From positions 53,631-100,016 of the forward strand of contig MHGH01000013.1 in NCBI GenBank assembly GCA_001805465.1: a DNA stretch of 46,386 bases, read 5' to 3'. Both the position numbers and the translations under genes were made by a program. Positions 1 through 8,570 of this stretch are shown here, in pieces. This stretch comes from Omnitrophica WOR_2 bacterium RBG_13_41_10 (GTDB taxonomy: Bacteria > Omnitrophota > Gorgyraeia > Gygaellales > Profunditerraquicolaceae). The notes beneath the pieces were generated by a model. It ran no database searches and was not told the DNA's origin. It worked only from the letters and a program-made list of their open reading frames with translations. Each line of letters begins with the position of its first letter. The stretch's first letter is position 1.

Positions 1-270
1 TTGTGCAGGAAGCAATTCAATAAACTGGGCTAATTCAGAAGGCAGGATGTTCCAGCCTAAACGCAGGTGCTTTTGTAGAGATGCAGATTTATATTGCGTC
101 AAGACATAAATCCGGCGCAGCCCAGAATTAATGCAGTTGCTTAAAGTAAAATCTATAATCCGGTATATCCCGCCAAAAGGGACGGCGGGCTTGGTCCTGT
201 CGCGGGTAAGAGGAAACAGCCTTTCCCCTTTGCCGCCGGCCATGATAAAAGTCAAAACTTTCTTCATCAT
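1..270 (-). CDS. glgC: Glucose-1-phosphate adenylyltransferase, N-terminal part (cut by left window edge)
   Basis: Only the first 90 codons are inside the window; the gene runs off the left edge. The translation begins MMKKVLTFIMAGGKGERLFP and continues with TRDRTKPAVPFGG and RIIDFTLSNCINSG. This is the nucleotide-binding signature (GGxGxRLxPLT, then KPAVPFGG) of the ADP-glucose pyrophosphorylase family. The enzyme makes ADP-glucose from glucose-1-P and ATP for glycogen synthesis in the cytoplasm. The ATG at 270-268 overlaps the TGA of the upstream marC gene (ATGA), so the two are probably translationally coupled. A second ATG directly follows and could be the true start. Other sugar-nucleotide pyrophosphorylases share the N-terminal motif, but the DFTLSNC and TQYKSASL stretches are typical of GlgC. 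Confidence 0.88.
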   Translation of the reverse strand, partial: MMKKVLTFIMAGGKGERLFPLTRDRTKPAVPFGGIYRIIDFTLSNCINSGLRRIYVLTQYKSASLQKHLRLGWNILPSELAQFIELLPAQ

Positions 271-866
271 TTTAGTAAAATTGCCGTAATCCCGCGCCTG
301 ATCATCATTACGCTGATAGCAGCAAGTAAGATATACATAATTTTAGAGAATGCCCATGTACCGCTGGCACCCATAATTTTCATAATGGTATCGGCCTTCA
401 CTAAAGTAACCCAGACAATAGCCATATTTATTACCAAAGAAACAAAAGTCGGCATAATGCCAAAGCTATCCAGCATCATGATGGTAGTAGTCAATACTGC
501 AGGCCCGGTAATTAAAGGTGTGCCTAAAGGAAAAACCCCGATATCTTTATCGTGTTGGGAAGCAAAGGCTGCCTTGGAGCCGCCCGGCAGTAATAAGCGT
601 AGGGCAATTACAAATAAGAGCGCTCCTCCTGCAATCTGAAAATCCGCGATGGTAATACCGATTAAATTAAACACCCATTTGCCGATAAACATAAAGGAAA
701 CTGCCATGATGGTGGCGGTAGCAACCGAATCAATAATAATCTTATGCCTTTGCTTTTTATTTACGCCTTCTACCAGCGAAACAAACAAAGGGATATTACC
801 GATAGCGTCTACCGCGACAAATATCGGGATAAAAGTCAATATATAGGGTTGCAAGGTCTCTAACAT
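267..866 (-). CDS. MarC family integral membrane protein
   Basis: This 199-residue hydrophobic protein has about six membrane segments. It matches the MarC/UPF0056 family: the N-terminal FVAVDAIGNIPLFVSL segment and the GGALLFVIALRLL and LGTPLITGPAVLTT stretches are characteristic, and length is normal for the family. The molecular function of MarC proteins is not established; the old link to multiple antibiotic resistance was not confirmed. The stop codon overlaps the start of glgC by 4 bp. Upstream on the minus strand there is a TATAAT at 882-877 only about 11 nt from the ATG, with no clear Shine-Dalgarno sequence. A leaderless transcript is therefore possible, but this is weak evidence. 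The region further upstream holds the inverted repeat at 915-985. Confidence 0.85.
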   Translation of the reverse strand: MLETLQPYILTFIPIFVAVDAIGNIPLFVSLVEGVNKKQRHKIIIDSVATATIMAVSFMFIGKWVFNLIGITIADFQIAGGALLFVIALRLLLPGGSKAAFASQHDKDIGVFPLGTPLITGPAVLTTTIMMLDSFGIMPTFVSLVINMAIVWVTLVKADTIMKIMGASGTWAFSKIMYILLAAISVMMIRRGITAILLK

Positions 867-914
867 AGTATTTTATATTATATCCAACTGCCCTTAAAAA
901 GCAATGAAATTTTT

Positions 915-985
915 GTAAATGGGGTCAGAATTATTTTTTCATCCGACCGCATTTTTAGAAAAAAAATAATTCTGACCCCATTTAC
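915..985. repeat. Perfect 25-bp inverted repeat (REP/REPIN-like palindrome)
   Basis: Positions 915-939 and 961-985 are exact reverse complements, separated by a 21-bp spacer. The core is ATGGGGTCAGAATTATT and each arm carries a run of six T or A. It lies between the transporter gene and marC, where it can form a long hairpin in RNA or DNA. Its shape resembles repetitive extragenic palindromes spread by Y1 (RAYT) transposases, but no transposase gene is in the window. It could equally serve as a terminator for the transporter transcript. A 15-bp half-copy of the core occurs inside the priA-like gene at 9959-9973. Confidence 0.8.
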
Positions 986-1006
986 GGAAACGCCAGATTC
1001 ATTTTA

Positions 1007-2155
1007 TTATTCTATTTTTTTAATTAAAGGCAGGCAGAGAAAACTGGTTAAGGAAGAGATAATAATCAGCCATTTTAGGCCGATTACGGGCAATAAAAAT
1101 GCTCCGGAAAGGTTACTGGCAGGAATTGACAGGTTACTCATGCTGCAAAGCAGCGCAAAAGAAGTGGCCTCCAGGCCCTTGACACTATTTCTGGCCATGA
1201 AATCCATGACCATTAAAAAGATAAACATGCCTATCAGGCTATAAATTACGTCATAGATAACCGCAGTAACAGGGGTATAGTAGAGATAGCTTAGGCTAGT
1301 CACTGCCCCTAAAAATACGGAAAAGTACAGCCATTTTTTAATGTTGATTTTTTGGCTAAATTTATAATATAAAAGAGAACCTATCACCCCAAAGACCGTG
1401 CTGATACTGCCTAAAACCCCTATCCAAACCTTGCCCCATTTAAAAGTATCCCTCTGGATAAAGAAAAGCGGGGTCCCGAAAGAAGGAGAAAATTTATAGA
1501 GAAAAATAAACAGCCCGATAATCAATAATTTTTTATGGCTGAATAATTTTTTTAAATCTAATAAGAGCGTAGTGGGAGGTTTATTTTGCTTGGCATCATC
1601 CTCTTTATAGAAATAGGCAGGGATTGCTACTACTAGATAAACCGGGATCAGGGCCAAGAAGGCCATCCTGTAGCCCCATTTTTCTGCGATATAGCCCCCT
1701 CCTACGCCGGTAAACAAACCTGCTATGGTAATAGAAATCCATTGCACGCTCTGAATTTTTCCGGTCAGGCTATATTTTTTTCCTTCTACGCACATAATTC
1801 CATCCACTGCGACATCTCTAAAAGCAGAATTAGCGGAATTAAGTATCAGCATGGTAATGAGGGCAAATAACGGCAAGGTTGCTAAACCCACCCATAGCGA
1901 TAAAATTATATCAAATGCCAGTGCCATAAAAATCCAAACCTTCTTATTAAAAAAATTATCTATCAGATACCCTATTAACGGTTTTACTAGCCATGCAGAT
2001 ATAATAATGCTACTGATAATCATTATTTTTTCCGCAGGAAAATTGAGGGTTTCTTTTAAATAATAAAATAACCCCTGTGAAGGCAGGCCTTCTATTCCTT
2101 GGGTAAAATAAACCGCACTACTCAAAGTGAATATCCAGAATAGTTTCTTATTCAT
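1007..2155 (-). CDS. MFS transporter, folate/biopterin (BT1)-like
   Basis: This 382-residue protein is hydrophobic throughout, with about eleven or twelve membrane segments. The start, FWIFTLSSAVYFTQGIEGLP followed by SQGLFYYLKETLNFPAEKI, resembles the BT1/folate-biopterin and AmpG-like branch of the major facilitator superfamily. A later NSAFRDVAVDGIMC segment (DVAxDG) is a family signature. The substrate cannot be told from sequence; muropeptide, pterin or sugar uptake are all possible. It follows secG by 9 bp and may be the last gene of the glycolytic operon. The inverted repeat downstream may end the transcript. Confidence 0.75.
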   Translation of the reverse strand: MNKKLFWIFTLSSAVYFTQGIEGLPSQGLFYYLKETLNFPAEKIMIISSIIISAWLVKPLIGYLIDNFFNKKVWIFMALAFDIILSLWVGLATLPLFALITMLILNSANSAFRDVAVDGIMCVEGKKYSLTGKIQSVQWISITIAGLFTGVGGGYIAEKWGYRMAFLALIPVYLVVAIPAYFYKEDDAKQNKPPTTLLLDLKKLFSHKKLLIIGLFIFLYKFSPSFGTPLFFIQRDTFKWGKVWIGVLGSISTVFGVIGSLLYYKFSQKINIKKWLYFSVFLGAVTSLSYLYYTPVTAVIYDVIYSLIGMFIFLMVMDFMARNSVKGLEATSFALLCSMSNLSIPASNLSGAFLLPVIGLKWLIIISSLTSFLCLPLIKKIE

Positions 2156-2164
2156 TATTTAAGT

Positions 2165-2521
2165 TTAAGGGGTAACTGGTAGAGTTTCGCTTTTTTCTAC
2201 AGGGTTTTCTTGAGGTTCGGGCTGGGCTACTTTTTCTTTAAGAGGCGCATCTTGCGGCACAGCGGCATCTGGGGCCTTGATATTTCTCATCAGAGACTTG
2301 CTTTGCCTTGCCGAGAGCACTGCCAGGCTTAAGACGGTAACAAAAAAGAGTATCGCCAAAATAGTAGTGGTTTTGGTAAGGAAGGCGCTGGTTTTTGTTC
2401 CGAACATCGACTCTACCCCTGAGAAGCTATCGACTAATCCTCCGCCGCGTCCGGATTGAATCAAAATAATCCCGATCAATAACACACAGACAATAACATG
2501 AATCGCAATGATTAAAGCCAT
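2165..2521 (-). CDS. secG: Preprotein translocase subunit SecG
   Basis: This 118-residue protein has two membrane helices (about residues 1-20 and 50-70) joined by the SecG loop, IQSGRGGGLVDSFSG followed by MFGTKTSAFLTKTT. SecG associates with SecYE and assists SecA-driven protein export across the inner membrane. The C-terminal tail is long, charged and proline-rich (about residues 80-118), which is common in SecG and poorly conserved. The start codon shares one base with the tpiA stop codon. The tpiA-secG arrangement is widespread in bacteria and supports the call. Confidence 0.92.
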   Translation of the reverse strand: MALIIAIHVIVCVLLIGIILIQSGRGGGLVDSFSGVESMFGTKTSAFLTKTTTILAILFFVTVLSLAVLSARQSKSLMRNIKAPDAAVPQDAPLKEKVAQPEPQENPVEKSETLPVTP

Positions 2522-3294
2522 TATTTTTTCACTCCGCTTGCTAATTTTACAATTTCAGAAAAAGAATCAACCTTTAAACTGGCGCCCCCCACCAATGCCC
2601 CGTCTACATCAGGCTCACTTACTAGCTCTACGATATTCTCCGGTTTTACGCTTCCGCCGTATTGAATGCGGAGGAAAGAGGCAACCTCTTCATTATACAT
2701 CTTAATCAATAAACCGCGAATATATTTTTGCGCTTCTTCGGCCTCTTGGCTAGTTGCGGTTTTTCCCGTGCCTATTGCCCAGACCGGCTCATAGGCTATG
2801 ACTATCTTTAATATATCTTCCGGGCTAATATCCATAAGGCTATTTTTTATATGGTCGTCTAAAACTTTAAAGGTTTTTTTGCTTTCTCTTTCCGAAAGGG
2901 TCTCTCCTACGCATACTATTGGAGTTAATCCTTCACTAAGCGCGGCCTTTAACTTTTTATTTACCGATTCATTTGTTTCAGAGAAAAATTGCCGGCGTTC
3001 GGAGTGCCCGATAATCACGAAACTACAACCTGCGTCTTTGAGCATCAGGCTAGATATCTCTCCGGTAAAAGCCCCCTCTTTCTGCCAATAAAGGTCTTGC
3101 GCACCCAGCTGAATATTAGACCCTTGAATCACTTCTGTCACTTCAGCCAAAGCCGTAAAGCCAGGGCAAATAACAATATCTATATCCTGGGTGTCTAACT
3201 TAAAAAGTTCGCGTTTTAGGCCATTGGCTAATTCTATTGACTCGCTGATGGTCTTATGCATCTTCCAGTTTCCGGCGATAATAGTCTTTCTCAT
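2521..3294 (-). CDS. tpiA: Triosephosphate isomerase
   Basis: The 257-residue protein interconverts dihydroxyacetone phosphate and glyceraldehyde-3-phosphate in the cytoplasm. All catalytic elements are visible: GNWKMHK with K11, IIGHSERR with H97, and AYEPVWAIGTGK with E169. The phosphate loop QYGGSVKPEN and the terminal GALVGGASLK are also present. Length is normal. The ATG overlaps the pgk stop codon (ATGA, 3294-3291), indicating translational coupling in gap-pgk-tpiA-secG. Confidence 0.97.
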   Translation of the reverse strand: MRKTIIAGNWKMHKTISESIELANGLKRELFKLDTQDIDIVICPGFTALAEVTEVIQGSNIQLGAQDLYWQKEGAFTGEISSLMLKDAGCSFVIIGHSERRQFFSETNESVNKKLKAALSEGLTPIVCVGETLSERESKKTFKVLDDHIKNSLMDISPEDILKIVIAYEPVWAIGTGKTATSQEAEEAQKYIRGLLIKMYNEEVASFLRIQYGGSVKPENIVELVSEPDVDGALVGGASLKVDSFSEIVKLASGVKK

Positions 3295-4475
3295 TTTATA
3301 TCCGTAAGCGCGGCTATGCCGGGTAGGGTTTTACCTTCCATAAACTCTAAGCTTGCACCACCGCCGGTTGAGATATGGGCCATCTTATCTTCTAACTTAA
3401 ATTTACTCATTGCTGCTGCGGTATCTCCTCCGCCGATAATACTGGTCACCGAAAGCCCGGCAATAAAATTAGCTATACTTTTAGTCCCTTTGCTAAAAGG
3501 CTCTATTTCAAAAATTCCTAAAGGCCCGTTCCAAACAATAGTTTTGGCGCCTTTAAGTTTATTCTTAAAAAGCGCTATGGTTTTTGGCCCGATATCAACA
3601 GCAATCTTGCCTTCGGGCACATCTTCACCAACGATCTCTTGATTTAAGGGAGGATCGATATTATCTACTACCAAATTGTCAATGGGCAGGAGAATATCTT
3701 TTTTAAGGGATTTGGCTTTTTCTAAAATAGTTAGGGCTAATTCGATTTTGTCTTTCTCTAGCTTAGAATTCCCGATTGTTTTTCCCTGGGCTTTTAAAAA
3801 AGTATAGGCCATCCCGCCGCCTATTAAGATAGCATCGCATTTAGGAAGCAGGTTTTCTATCACCCCTATTTTATCAGAGACCTTAGCCCCTCCTAAAATA
3901 ACTACAAAGGGCCTGGCCGGATTCTCAATGGCATTTCCTAAATAGCGGATTTCTTTTTCCAAAAGAAAGCCCGCCGCAGACTCTAGATACCGCGTTACCG
4001 CCTCAGTAGAGGCGTGCGCCCTATGCGCAGTGCCAAAGGCATCGTTGACATAGATATCAGCCAGGCTGGCTAATTGGCCGGCAAACTCTGTATCATTTTT
4101 TTCCTCTTCAGGGTGAAACCTCAAATTCTCTAGTAGCACCACTCTTTTCCTGGATGCCTTGACTTCTTGCCTGATTTTTTCTCCCACGCAATCACTTAAA
4201 AACTCTACCGGTTCCCCTAATAACTGCGATAACCTCTCTGCCACTGGTCTTAAACTGTATTTTGCCACTACCTTGCCATCAGGCCTGCCTAAGTGGCTGA
4301 TAAGTATTAATTTCTTAGCCTTATTCTCTAATATATATTTTATCGTCGGTAAAGTTGCCTTTATGCGTGTGTCATCGGTAATATTCAGCTTTTCATCCTG
4401 CGGCACATTAAAATCCACCCGCATTAATACCGCCTTGTTTGCCAAATCAATGTCTTTTATTGTTAACTTGTTCAT
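3291..4475 (-). CDS. pgk: Phosphoglycerate kinase
   Basis: The 394-residue cytosolic enzyme makes ATP and 3-phosphoglycerate from 1,3-bisphosphoglycerate. The N-terminal substrate loop VLMRVDFNVP, the SHLGRPDG motif, the hinge region PFVVILGGAKVSDKIGVIEN and the C-terminal nucleotide site IIGGGDTAAAM are all present. Length is typical. It starts directly after the gap stop codon (4476) and overlaps tpiA by 4 bp, so it is the second step of a compact lower-glycolysis operon. Confidence 0.97.
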   Translation of the reverse strand: MNKLTIKDIDLANKAVLMRVDFNVPQDEKLNITDDTRIKATLPTIKYILENKAKKLILISHLGRPDGKVVAKYSLRPVAERLSQLLGEPVEFLSDCVGEKIRQEVKASRKRVVLLENLRFHPEEEKNDTEFAGQLASLADIYVNDAFGTAHRAHASTEAVTRYLESAAGFLLEKEIRYLGNAIENPARPFVVILGGAKVSDKIGVIENLLPKCDAILIGGGMAYTFLKAQGKTIGNSKLEKDKIELALTILEKAKSLKKDILLPIDNLVVDNIDPPLNQEIVGEDVPEGKIAVDIGPKTIALFKNKLKGAKTIVWNGPLGIFEIEPFSKGTKSIANFIAGLSVTSIIGGGDTAAAMSKFKLEDKMAHISTGGGASLEFMEGKTLPGIAALTDIK

Positions 4476-5495
4476 TTATAAACCTTTCTTCGCTACATAT
4501 TCACATAAGTCTACGACCCTTAGCGAATATGCCCATTCGTTATCGTACCAGCCCAGCACTTTTACCAGGTTAGTGCCAACAACCTTAGTTAACTCTGCAT
4601 CCAATATGCAAGAATAGCTAGAGCCATAAAAATCTTTTGAAACTAACGGCACAGTAAGGTACTGCAAAATGCCTTTTAAGTTAGTTTCTGAGGCTTTCTT
4701 AAAGGCTGCGTTTACAGATTCCACCGTTACCTCTTTTTCCGTAATACAGGTCAAATCCGTCAGCGAAACATCCGGAGTGGGAACGCGAATTGCTAACCCA
4801 TCCAGCTTGCCTTTTAACTCAGGAATCACAGAACCGATGGCCTTGGCGGCACCCGTTGACGTAGGTATTATAGATACGGCTGCAGCGCGCGCGCGCCTTA
4901 AATCCTTATGCGGAAGGTCTAAGATTTTCTGGTCATTAGTATAAGAGTGTATAGTAGTCATCAGGCCGCTCTTGATACCGAAATTATCCATTAATGTTTG
5001 TGCCATAGGAGCCAGGCAATTGGTAGTACAAGAGGCATTAGAGATAATATTGTGTTTTTTGGGGTCGTAATTTTTTTCATTGACGCCTAAGACAATAGTG
5101 ATGTCTTCTCCCTTGGCAGGAGCGCTGATTATTATTTTCTTTACTCCACCGTTAGTGATATGCCCGATACATTTTTCCTTATCCGTAAATACCCCGGATG
5201 ATTCTATCACTATCTCTACCCCGTAATCCTTCCAGGGAATCTCTGCGGGAGATTTAGCGCTTAAGACTTTTAGGGTCTTGCCATTTACTATTAAAGCATC
5301 TTCTTTTGCTTCTATATTGGCATCCAAAGTGCCAAAGTTAGAATCGTATTTGAGAAGATGCGCTAATGTTTTTGTCCCGACGGGCAAATCATTTACTGCT
5401 ACAAAATCAAGATCTTTGGAGGCCTTTTTTAAGGCTGCCCGATAAACCAACCTGCCTATTCTTCCAAATCCGTTAATACCAACTTTTACTGCCAT
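4476..5495 (-). CDS. gap: Glyceraldehyde-3-phosphate dehydrogenase, type I
   Basis: The 339-residue protein oxidises glyceraldehyde-3-phosphate to 1,3-bisphosphoglycerate. It has the Rossmann start VGINGFGRIGRLV, the catalytic motif SNASCTTNCLAP (C156) and the partner histidine in TIHSYTNDQ (H183). The C-terminal WYDNEWAYSLRVVDL is also typical. A strong Shine-Dalgarno sequence (GGAGG) precedes the ATG. It lies 34 bp downstream of the second galT gene and heads gap-pgk-tpiA-secG; transcription probably begins upstream of the galT pair. Confidence 0.97.
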   Translation of the reverse strand: MAVKVGINGFGRIGRLVYRAALKKASKDLDFVAVNDLPVGTKTLAHLLKYDSNFGTLDANIEAKEDALIVNGKTLKVLSAKSPAEIPWKDYGVEIVIESSGVFTDKEKCIGHITNGGVKKIIISAPAKGEDITIVLGVNEKNYDPKKHNIISNASCTTNCLAPMAQTLMDNFGIKSGLMTTIHSYTNDQKILDLPHKDLRRARAAAVSIIPTSTGAAKAIGSVIPELKGKLDGLAIRVPTPDVSLTDLTCITEKEVTVESVNAAFKKASETNLKGILQYLTVPLVSKDFYGSSYSCILDAELTKVVGTNLVKVLGWYDNEWAYSLRVVDLCEYVAKKGL

Positions 5496-5529
5496 TGTGT
5501 TAACCTCCTTCTTTTTAGCTTTTGATGAT

Positions 5530-6525
5530 CTAGGCTTCTCTTAAGAATTTTGCGGATAATTCAGGCGGGGTAGCTACAACGTAAACCCCGGAACCCCATT
5601 CAAAACCTGCTACGCGCGTCAACTTTGGCATAAATTCAATATGCCAATGATAATATTCTGTATCGCTATCGCCGTTAATGGGCGAAGAATGGATAATAAA
5701 ATTATAGGAGGCATTGGGAAAAATCTTTTTTAGCTTTATGATGGTGTCTTTCAGTATCACTGCCAATGCCGGCAGTTCCTCTGCAGATATTTCATAGAAA
5801 AAGCCGTTATGTTTTTTGGGGATAATACAGATTTCAAAAGGAAAACGCGAGACAAACGGGCAAAAAGATAAAAAGTATTTGTTCTCTAGGATTATTCTTT
5901 TCTTTTCTTCTTTCTCCTGACGAATCATATCGCAGAATAAACAACGTTCGCGGTAATTAAAATAATGATGCGCACCGCGGATTTCTTCCATGGCATTCTT
6001 GGGCACCATCGGTAGAGCCACTATTTGAGTATGCGGATGCTCCAGGGAAGCGCCGGCAGCCGCACCGTAATTTTTAAAAATCATAATATATTTAAAGCGT
6101 TTATCTTTAATTAAATCGACTGTCCTGCGGCAATACATAGAAAGGAACTTCTCTACTTCCTCACCAGATAAATCGTAAATATCTTTCTGATGATACGGGG
6201 TTTCTAGCAGCACCTCATGCGCACCCACGCCATTAGACATATCATACATGCCTGAACCGCGCCGGTCGAGTTCGCCTTCGATTTGCAGTGCGGGAAATTT
6301 ATTAGGGACTACTCTTACCTGCCAGCCGGGCGTATTGGGGCTGGTGTGCGGATCACGGATGGCCTCTATCTCTGGAGGGGTCATCGCTTCATTTCCGTAA
6401 CAAAAAGGGCATGTCCCCCCGCGAAAAGTACGCGGCTCGTATTCGAATTCTTCGGGCTTACTAGGATGATCGGTATTTACGATCACCCATCTGCCGCCTA
6501 TAGGATCCCTTCTTAACTCTGACAT
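5530..6525 (-). CDS. galT: Galactose-1-phosphate uridylyltransferase, apparently catalytically intact
   Basis: This HIT-superfamily transferase moves UMP between UDP-glucose and galactose-1-P (or acts on a related sugar phosphate). I place the start at MSELRRDPIGGRWVI (6525), giving 331 residues. The longer reading frame to 6603 would overlap the previous galT and adds residues unlike the family. Visible features are the zinc motif CPFC (about C39-C42), the second pair RCLFC, and the nucleophile motif EHPHTQ with H163-P164-H165. The C-terminal YHWHIEFMPKLTRVAGFEWG is the second family signature. It sits 2 bp after the upstream paralogue and 34 bp before gap. Some GalT-like proteins are ADP-glucose or other NDP-sugar phosphorylases, so exact substrates are uncertain. 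Confidence 0.9.
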   Translation of the reverse strand: MSELRRDPIGGRWVIVNTDHPSKPEEFEYEPRTFRGGTCPFCYGNEAMTPPEIEAIRDPHTSPNTPGWQVRVVPNKFPALQIEGELDRRGSGMYDMSNGVGAHEVLLETPYHQKDIYDLSGEEVEKFLSMYCRRTVDLIKDKRFKYIMIFKNYGAAAGASLEHPHTQIVALPMVPKNAMEEIRGAHHYFNYRERCLFCDMIRQEKEEKKRIILENKYFLSFCPFVSRFPFEICIIPKKHNGFFYEISAEELPALAVILKDTIIKLKKIFPNASYNFIIHSSPINGDSDTEYYHWHIEFMPKLTRVAGFEWGSGVYVVATPPELSAKFLREA

Positions 6526-6527
6526 AT

Positions 6528-7553
6528 TTAAACTGCAACCTCTCTTAAAAATTTTGCCGCATCTTCTGGCGGCAAAGGGCAGATATAAAACCCTGTCCCC
6601 CACTCAAATCCAGCTACCCGGGTTAACCTCGGCATTATTTCAATATGCCAATGATAATCATGGTCTATGCTCTTCCAATAGCCTACCTTGGGGCGCTTAA
6701 AGGGGGCTGTATGAATAACGTAGTTATAAGGAGGGTCATTCAGGCCTTTTTTTAATTTGGCAAGGGTTTTTCGTAAAATCCGGGCCAGATCAAGACGCGA
6801 TGCCATCTCCAGGTTTGTAAAATCGCAGGAATGTTTTTTGGGCAAAATCCATGCTTCAAAAGGAAACCTTGAGGCAAAAGGGCTTATTGCGATATAACCG
6901 TCGATATCCAATATCAGGCGGTCTTTAGTTTCTAATTCCTGCCTAATAAGATCGCAAAATACGCATCTTTCGTGATATTCATAGTAATGCCTTGCGCCTA
7001 CGAGCTCTTCTTTGACGCGTTTAGGATTGACGGGGGTAGCGATTATCTGAGACCGGGTATGCTTGATCCTGCCACTACCGGCAGCCCAACCGTAATTTTT
7101 AAAAATTAGGACGTATTTAAAACGTTTATCTTTTTCTAGATCTAATACACGATCACGGTAACAGGCGATTACTTTAGCTATCTGCTCATCGCTTAAATCT
7201 GCCATATTGGCTATATGCTGATTAGTTTCAATAATAATCTCGTGCGCTCCGATACCGTTCATTAAATCATATAATCCGTCCCCGCGCCGGTCAAGATCTC
7301 CTTCAATTCTCAAAAAAGGCGCAATGCTCGGTACCACTCTTAAATCCCATCCGGGAGCATTAGCGGGATTGTTTCTAGGTCTTATGGCGTATATTTCCGG
7401 GGGAGTTTCTTTTTCTTTACCTTCACAAAATGGGCAGGGTTTTTCCACCGGTTCCTGCTCAGCTTGAGCAGTAAACTGATCAGGCCTTTTAGAGCGCTCG
7501 GTAGCAATAATAACCCATCGGCCTATAATCGGATCTTTTCTTAGTTCCGGCAT
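6528..7553 (-). CDS. GalT-like protein with altered nucleophile motif (HTR instead of HPH)
   Basis: This 341-residue paralogue of the following galT has the same architecture: MPELRKDPIIGRWVII start, CPFC zinc pair (C40, C43), RCVFC pair, and the YHWHIEIMPRLTRVAGFEWG ending. The catalytic motif differs. Where the neighbour has EHPHTQ, this protein reads KHTRSQ (H165-T166-R167), so the nucleophilic histidine that carries the nucleotidyl group is replaced by arginine (codon at 7055-7053). There is also one inserted residue just before the motif. The fold is otherwise intact and the gene is not broken, so it may be a regulator, a heteromeric partner, a hydrolase or phosphorylase with changed chemistry, or a non-catalytic binder. 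It is the first gene of the galT-galT-gap-pgk-tpiA-secG operon. Confidence 0.85.
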   Translation of the reverse strand: MPELRKDPIIGRWVIIATERSKRPDQFTAQAEQEPVEKPCPFCEGKEKETPPEIYAIRPRNNPANAPGWDLRVVPSIAPFLRIEGDLDRRGDGLYDLMNGIGAHEIIIETNQHIANMADLSDEQIAKVIACYRDRVLDLEKDKRFKYVLIFKNYGWAAGSGRIKHTRSQIIATPVNPKRVKEELVGARHYYEYHERCVFCDLIRQELETKDRLILDIDGYIAISPFASRFPFEAWILPKKHSCDFTNLEMASRLDLARILRKTLAKLKKGLNDPPYNYVIHTAPFKRPKVGYWKSIDHDYHWHIEIMPRLTRVAGFEWGTGFYICPLPPEDAAKFLREVAV

Positions 7554-7581
7554 CTTAAAAAGTGAAAAGTTAAATTTGTTA

Positions 7582-7609
7582 ATTATACCACGACTGATTT
7601 TTTATGCAA
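7582..7609 (-). promoter_or_regulatory. Predicted sigma-70-type promoter of the galT/glycolysis operon
   Basis: On the minus strand a perfect TATAAT (7587-7582) is preceded by TTGCAT (7609-7604) with a 16-bp spacer. The -10 box is 28 bp upstream of the first galT start at 7553, and the -35 box overlaps the last codons of fmt. This is the only intergenic gap before the six-gene run. The -35 matches consensus weakly, so confidence is moderate. Confidence 0.45.
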
Positions 7610-8558
7610 TCTTTTTTTCGGGGTAGCCCAGTCTGTCACCTGGGCTAATTCTGTGCCCGGCAATAAATTCTTCGGCGGGCATCCTACGCTTACCCTCTAT
7701 CTGTAATTCTTCAATGATTAAATTATCTTTTCCGGTTTCCACAATTATGCCTTCTTTTGAAACTTGAATTATTTGTCCTGGTTCCCCAGCGTCCCCCCGG
7801 CCCAATGCCCTAGCGAGCTGTGATCTATAAATCTTCAATAACTTGTCATTATAATAGGTAAAAGCCCCCGGCCATGGCAAAACTCCTTTTATTAAGTTAA
7901 AAATATCTATAGCGGATTTTTCCCAATTAATCTGGCCGTCTTCTTTCTTGAGTTTCGGTGCAAAAGTTATATTTTTATCATCCTGCGGCTTTAAAATATA
8001 ATTCCTTTTCTCTATAGAATGAATTGCTTCTAACAATAACCGTGCTGCGATATCAGCTAATTTACCTTCTAAGCTTATCGCAGTATCGGCTTGGCTAATA
8101 TTTATTTCTTTTTGTAAAATTATCGGCCCGCTGTCCATGGCTTTTTCCATCTTTATTATACTAAGCCCTGTTTTTGTGTCGCCATTTATAATAGCCCAAT
8201 TTATAGGAGCAGCTCCTCTATATTTAGGCAAAAGCGAGGCATGGGCATTGAGAGAAAAAATTTGGGGGATATCCAGGACTTCTTGAGAAAGAATCTGGCC
8301 GTAGGCCGCTACTACAAAAAGATCGGGTTTAAGTTTTTTAAAAAAGGCTATTGCCTCAGCATGATTAATTTTAACAGGTTGATAGGTTTTTAACTTTAGC
8401 TCCAGGGCTTGGTCTTTCACTGCAGTATGCTCTAAAGTGAGGCCGCGTCCTTTTTGCTTATCCGGCTGAGTCACTACACAGGATACATTATACAATCCCG
8501 CCAAGGCCTTTAACGCGGGGACAGCAAATTTTGCGCTACCGAAGAATGCTATGTTCAT
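7602..8558 (-). CDS. fmt: Methionyl-tRNA formyltransferase
   Basis: The 318-residue enzyme formylates initiator Met-tRNA using 10-formyl-tetrahydrofolate. The N-terminal domain has the catalytic set N104, H106 and D142 within FSLNAHASLLPKYRGAAPIN and MEKAMDSGPI. The first-strand motif IAFFGSAKFAVPALKAL is also present. A C-terminal OB-like domain follows from about residue 205, with the LPWPGAFTYY motif. A Shine-Dalgarno sequence (AAAGGA) precedes the ATG. It lies downstream of the priA-like gene as in many bacteria (priA-def-fmt), but def is absent here and the gap holds two hairpins. Confidence 0.95.
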   Translation of the reverse strand: MNIAFFGSAKFAVPALKALAGLYNVSCVVTQPDKQKGRGLTLEHTAVKDQALELKLKTYQPVKINHAEAIAFFKKLKPDLFVVAAYGQILSQEVLDIPQIFSLNAHASLLPKYRGAAPINWAIINGDTKTGLSIIKMEKAMDSGPIILQKEINISQADTAISLEGKLADIAARLLLEAIHSIEKRNYILKPQDDKNITFAPKLKKEDGQINWEKSAIDIFNLIKGVLPWPGAFTYYNDKLLKIYRSQLARALGRGDAGEPGQIIQVSKEGIIVETGKDNLIIEELQIEGKRRMPAEEFIAGHRISPGDRLGYPEKKIA

Positions 8559-8570
8559 TTTATTCCTTTA

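Noticed and set aside
5530..6603. Longer reading frame for the second galT, starting at 6603
   Set aside because: The first 26 residues are unlike the GalT family and would overlap the upstream gene by 76 bp; the ATG at 6525 gives the family start MSELRRDPIGGRWVI.
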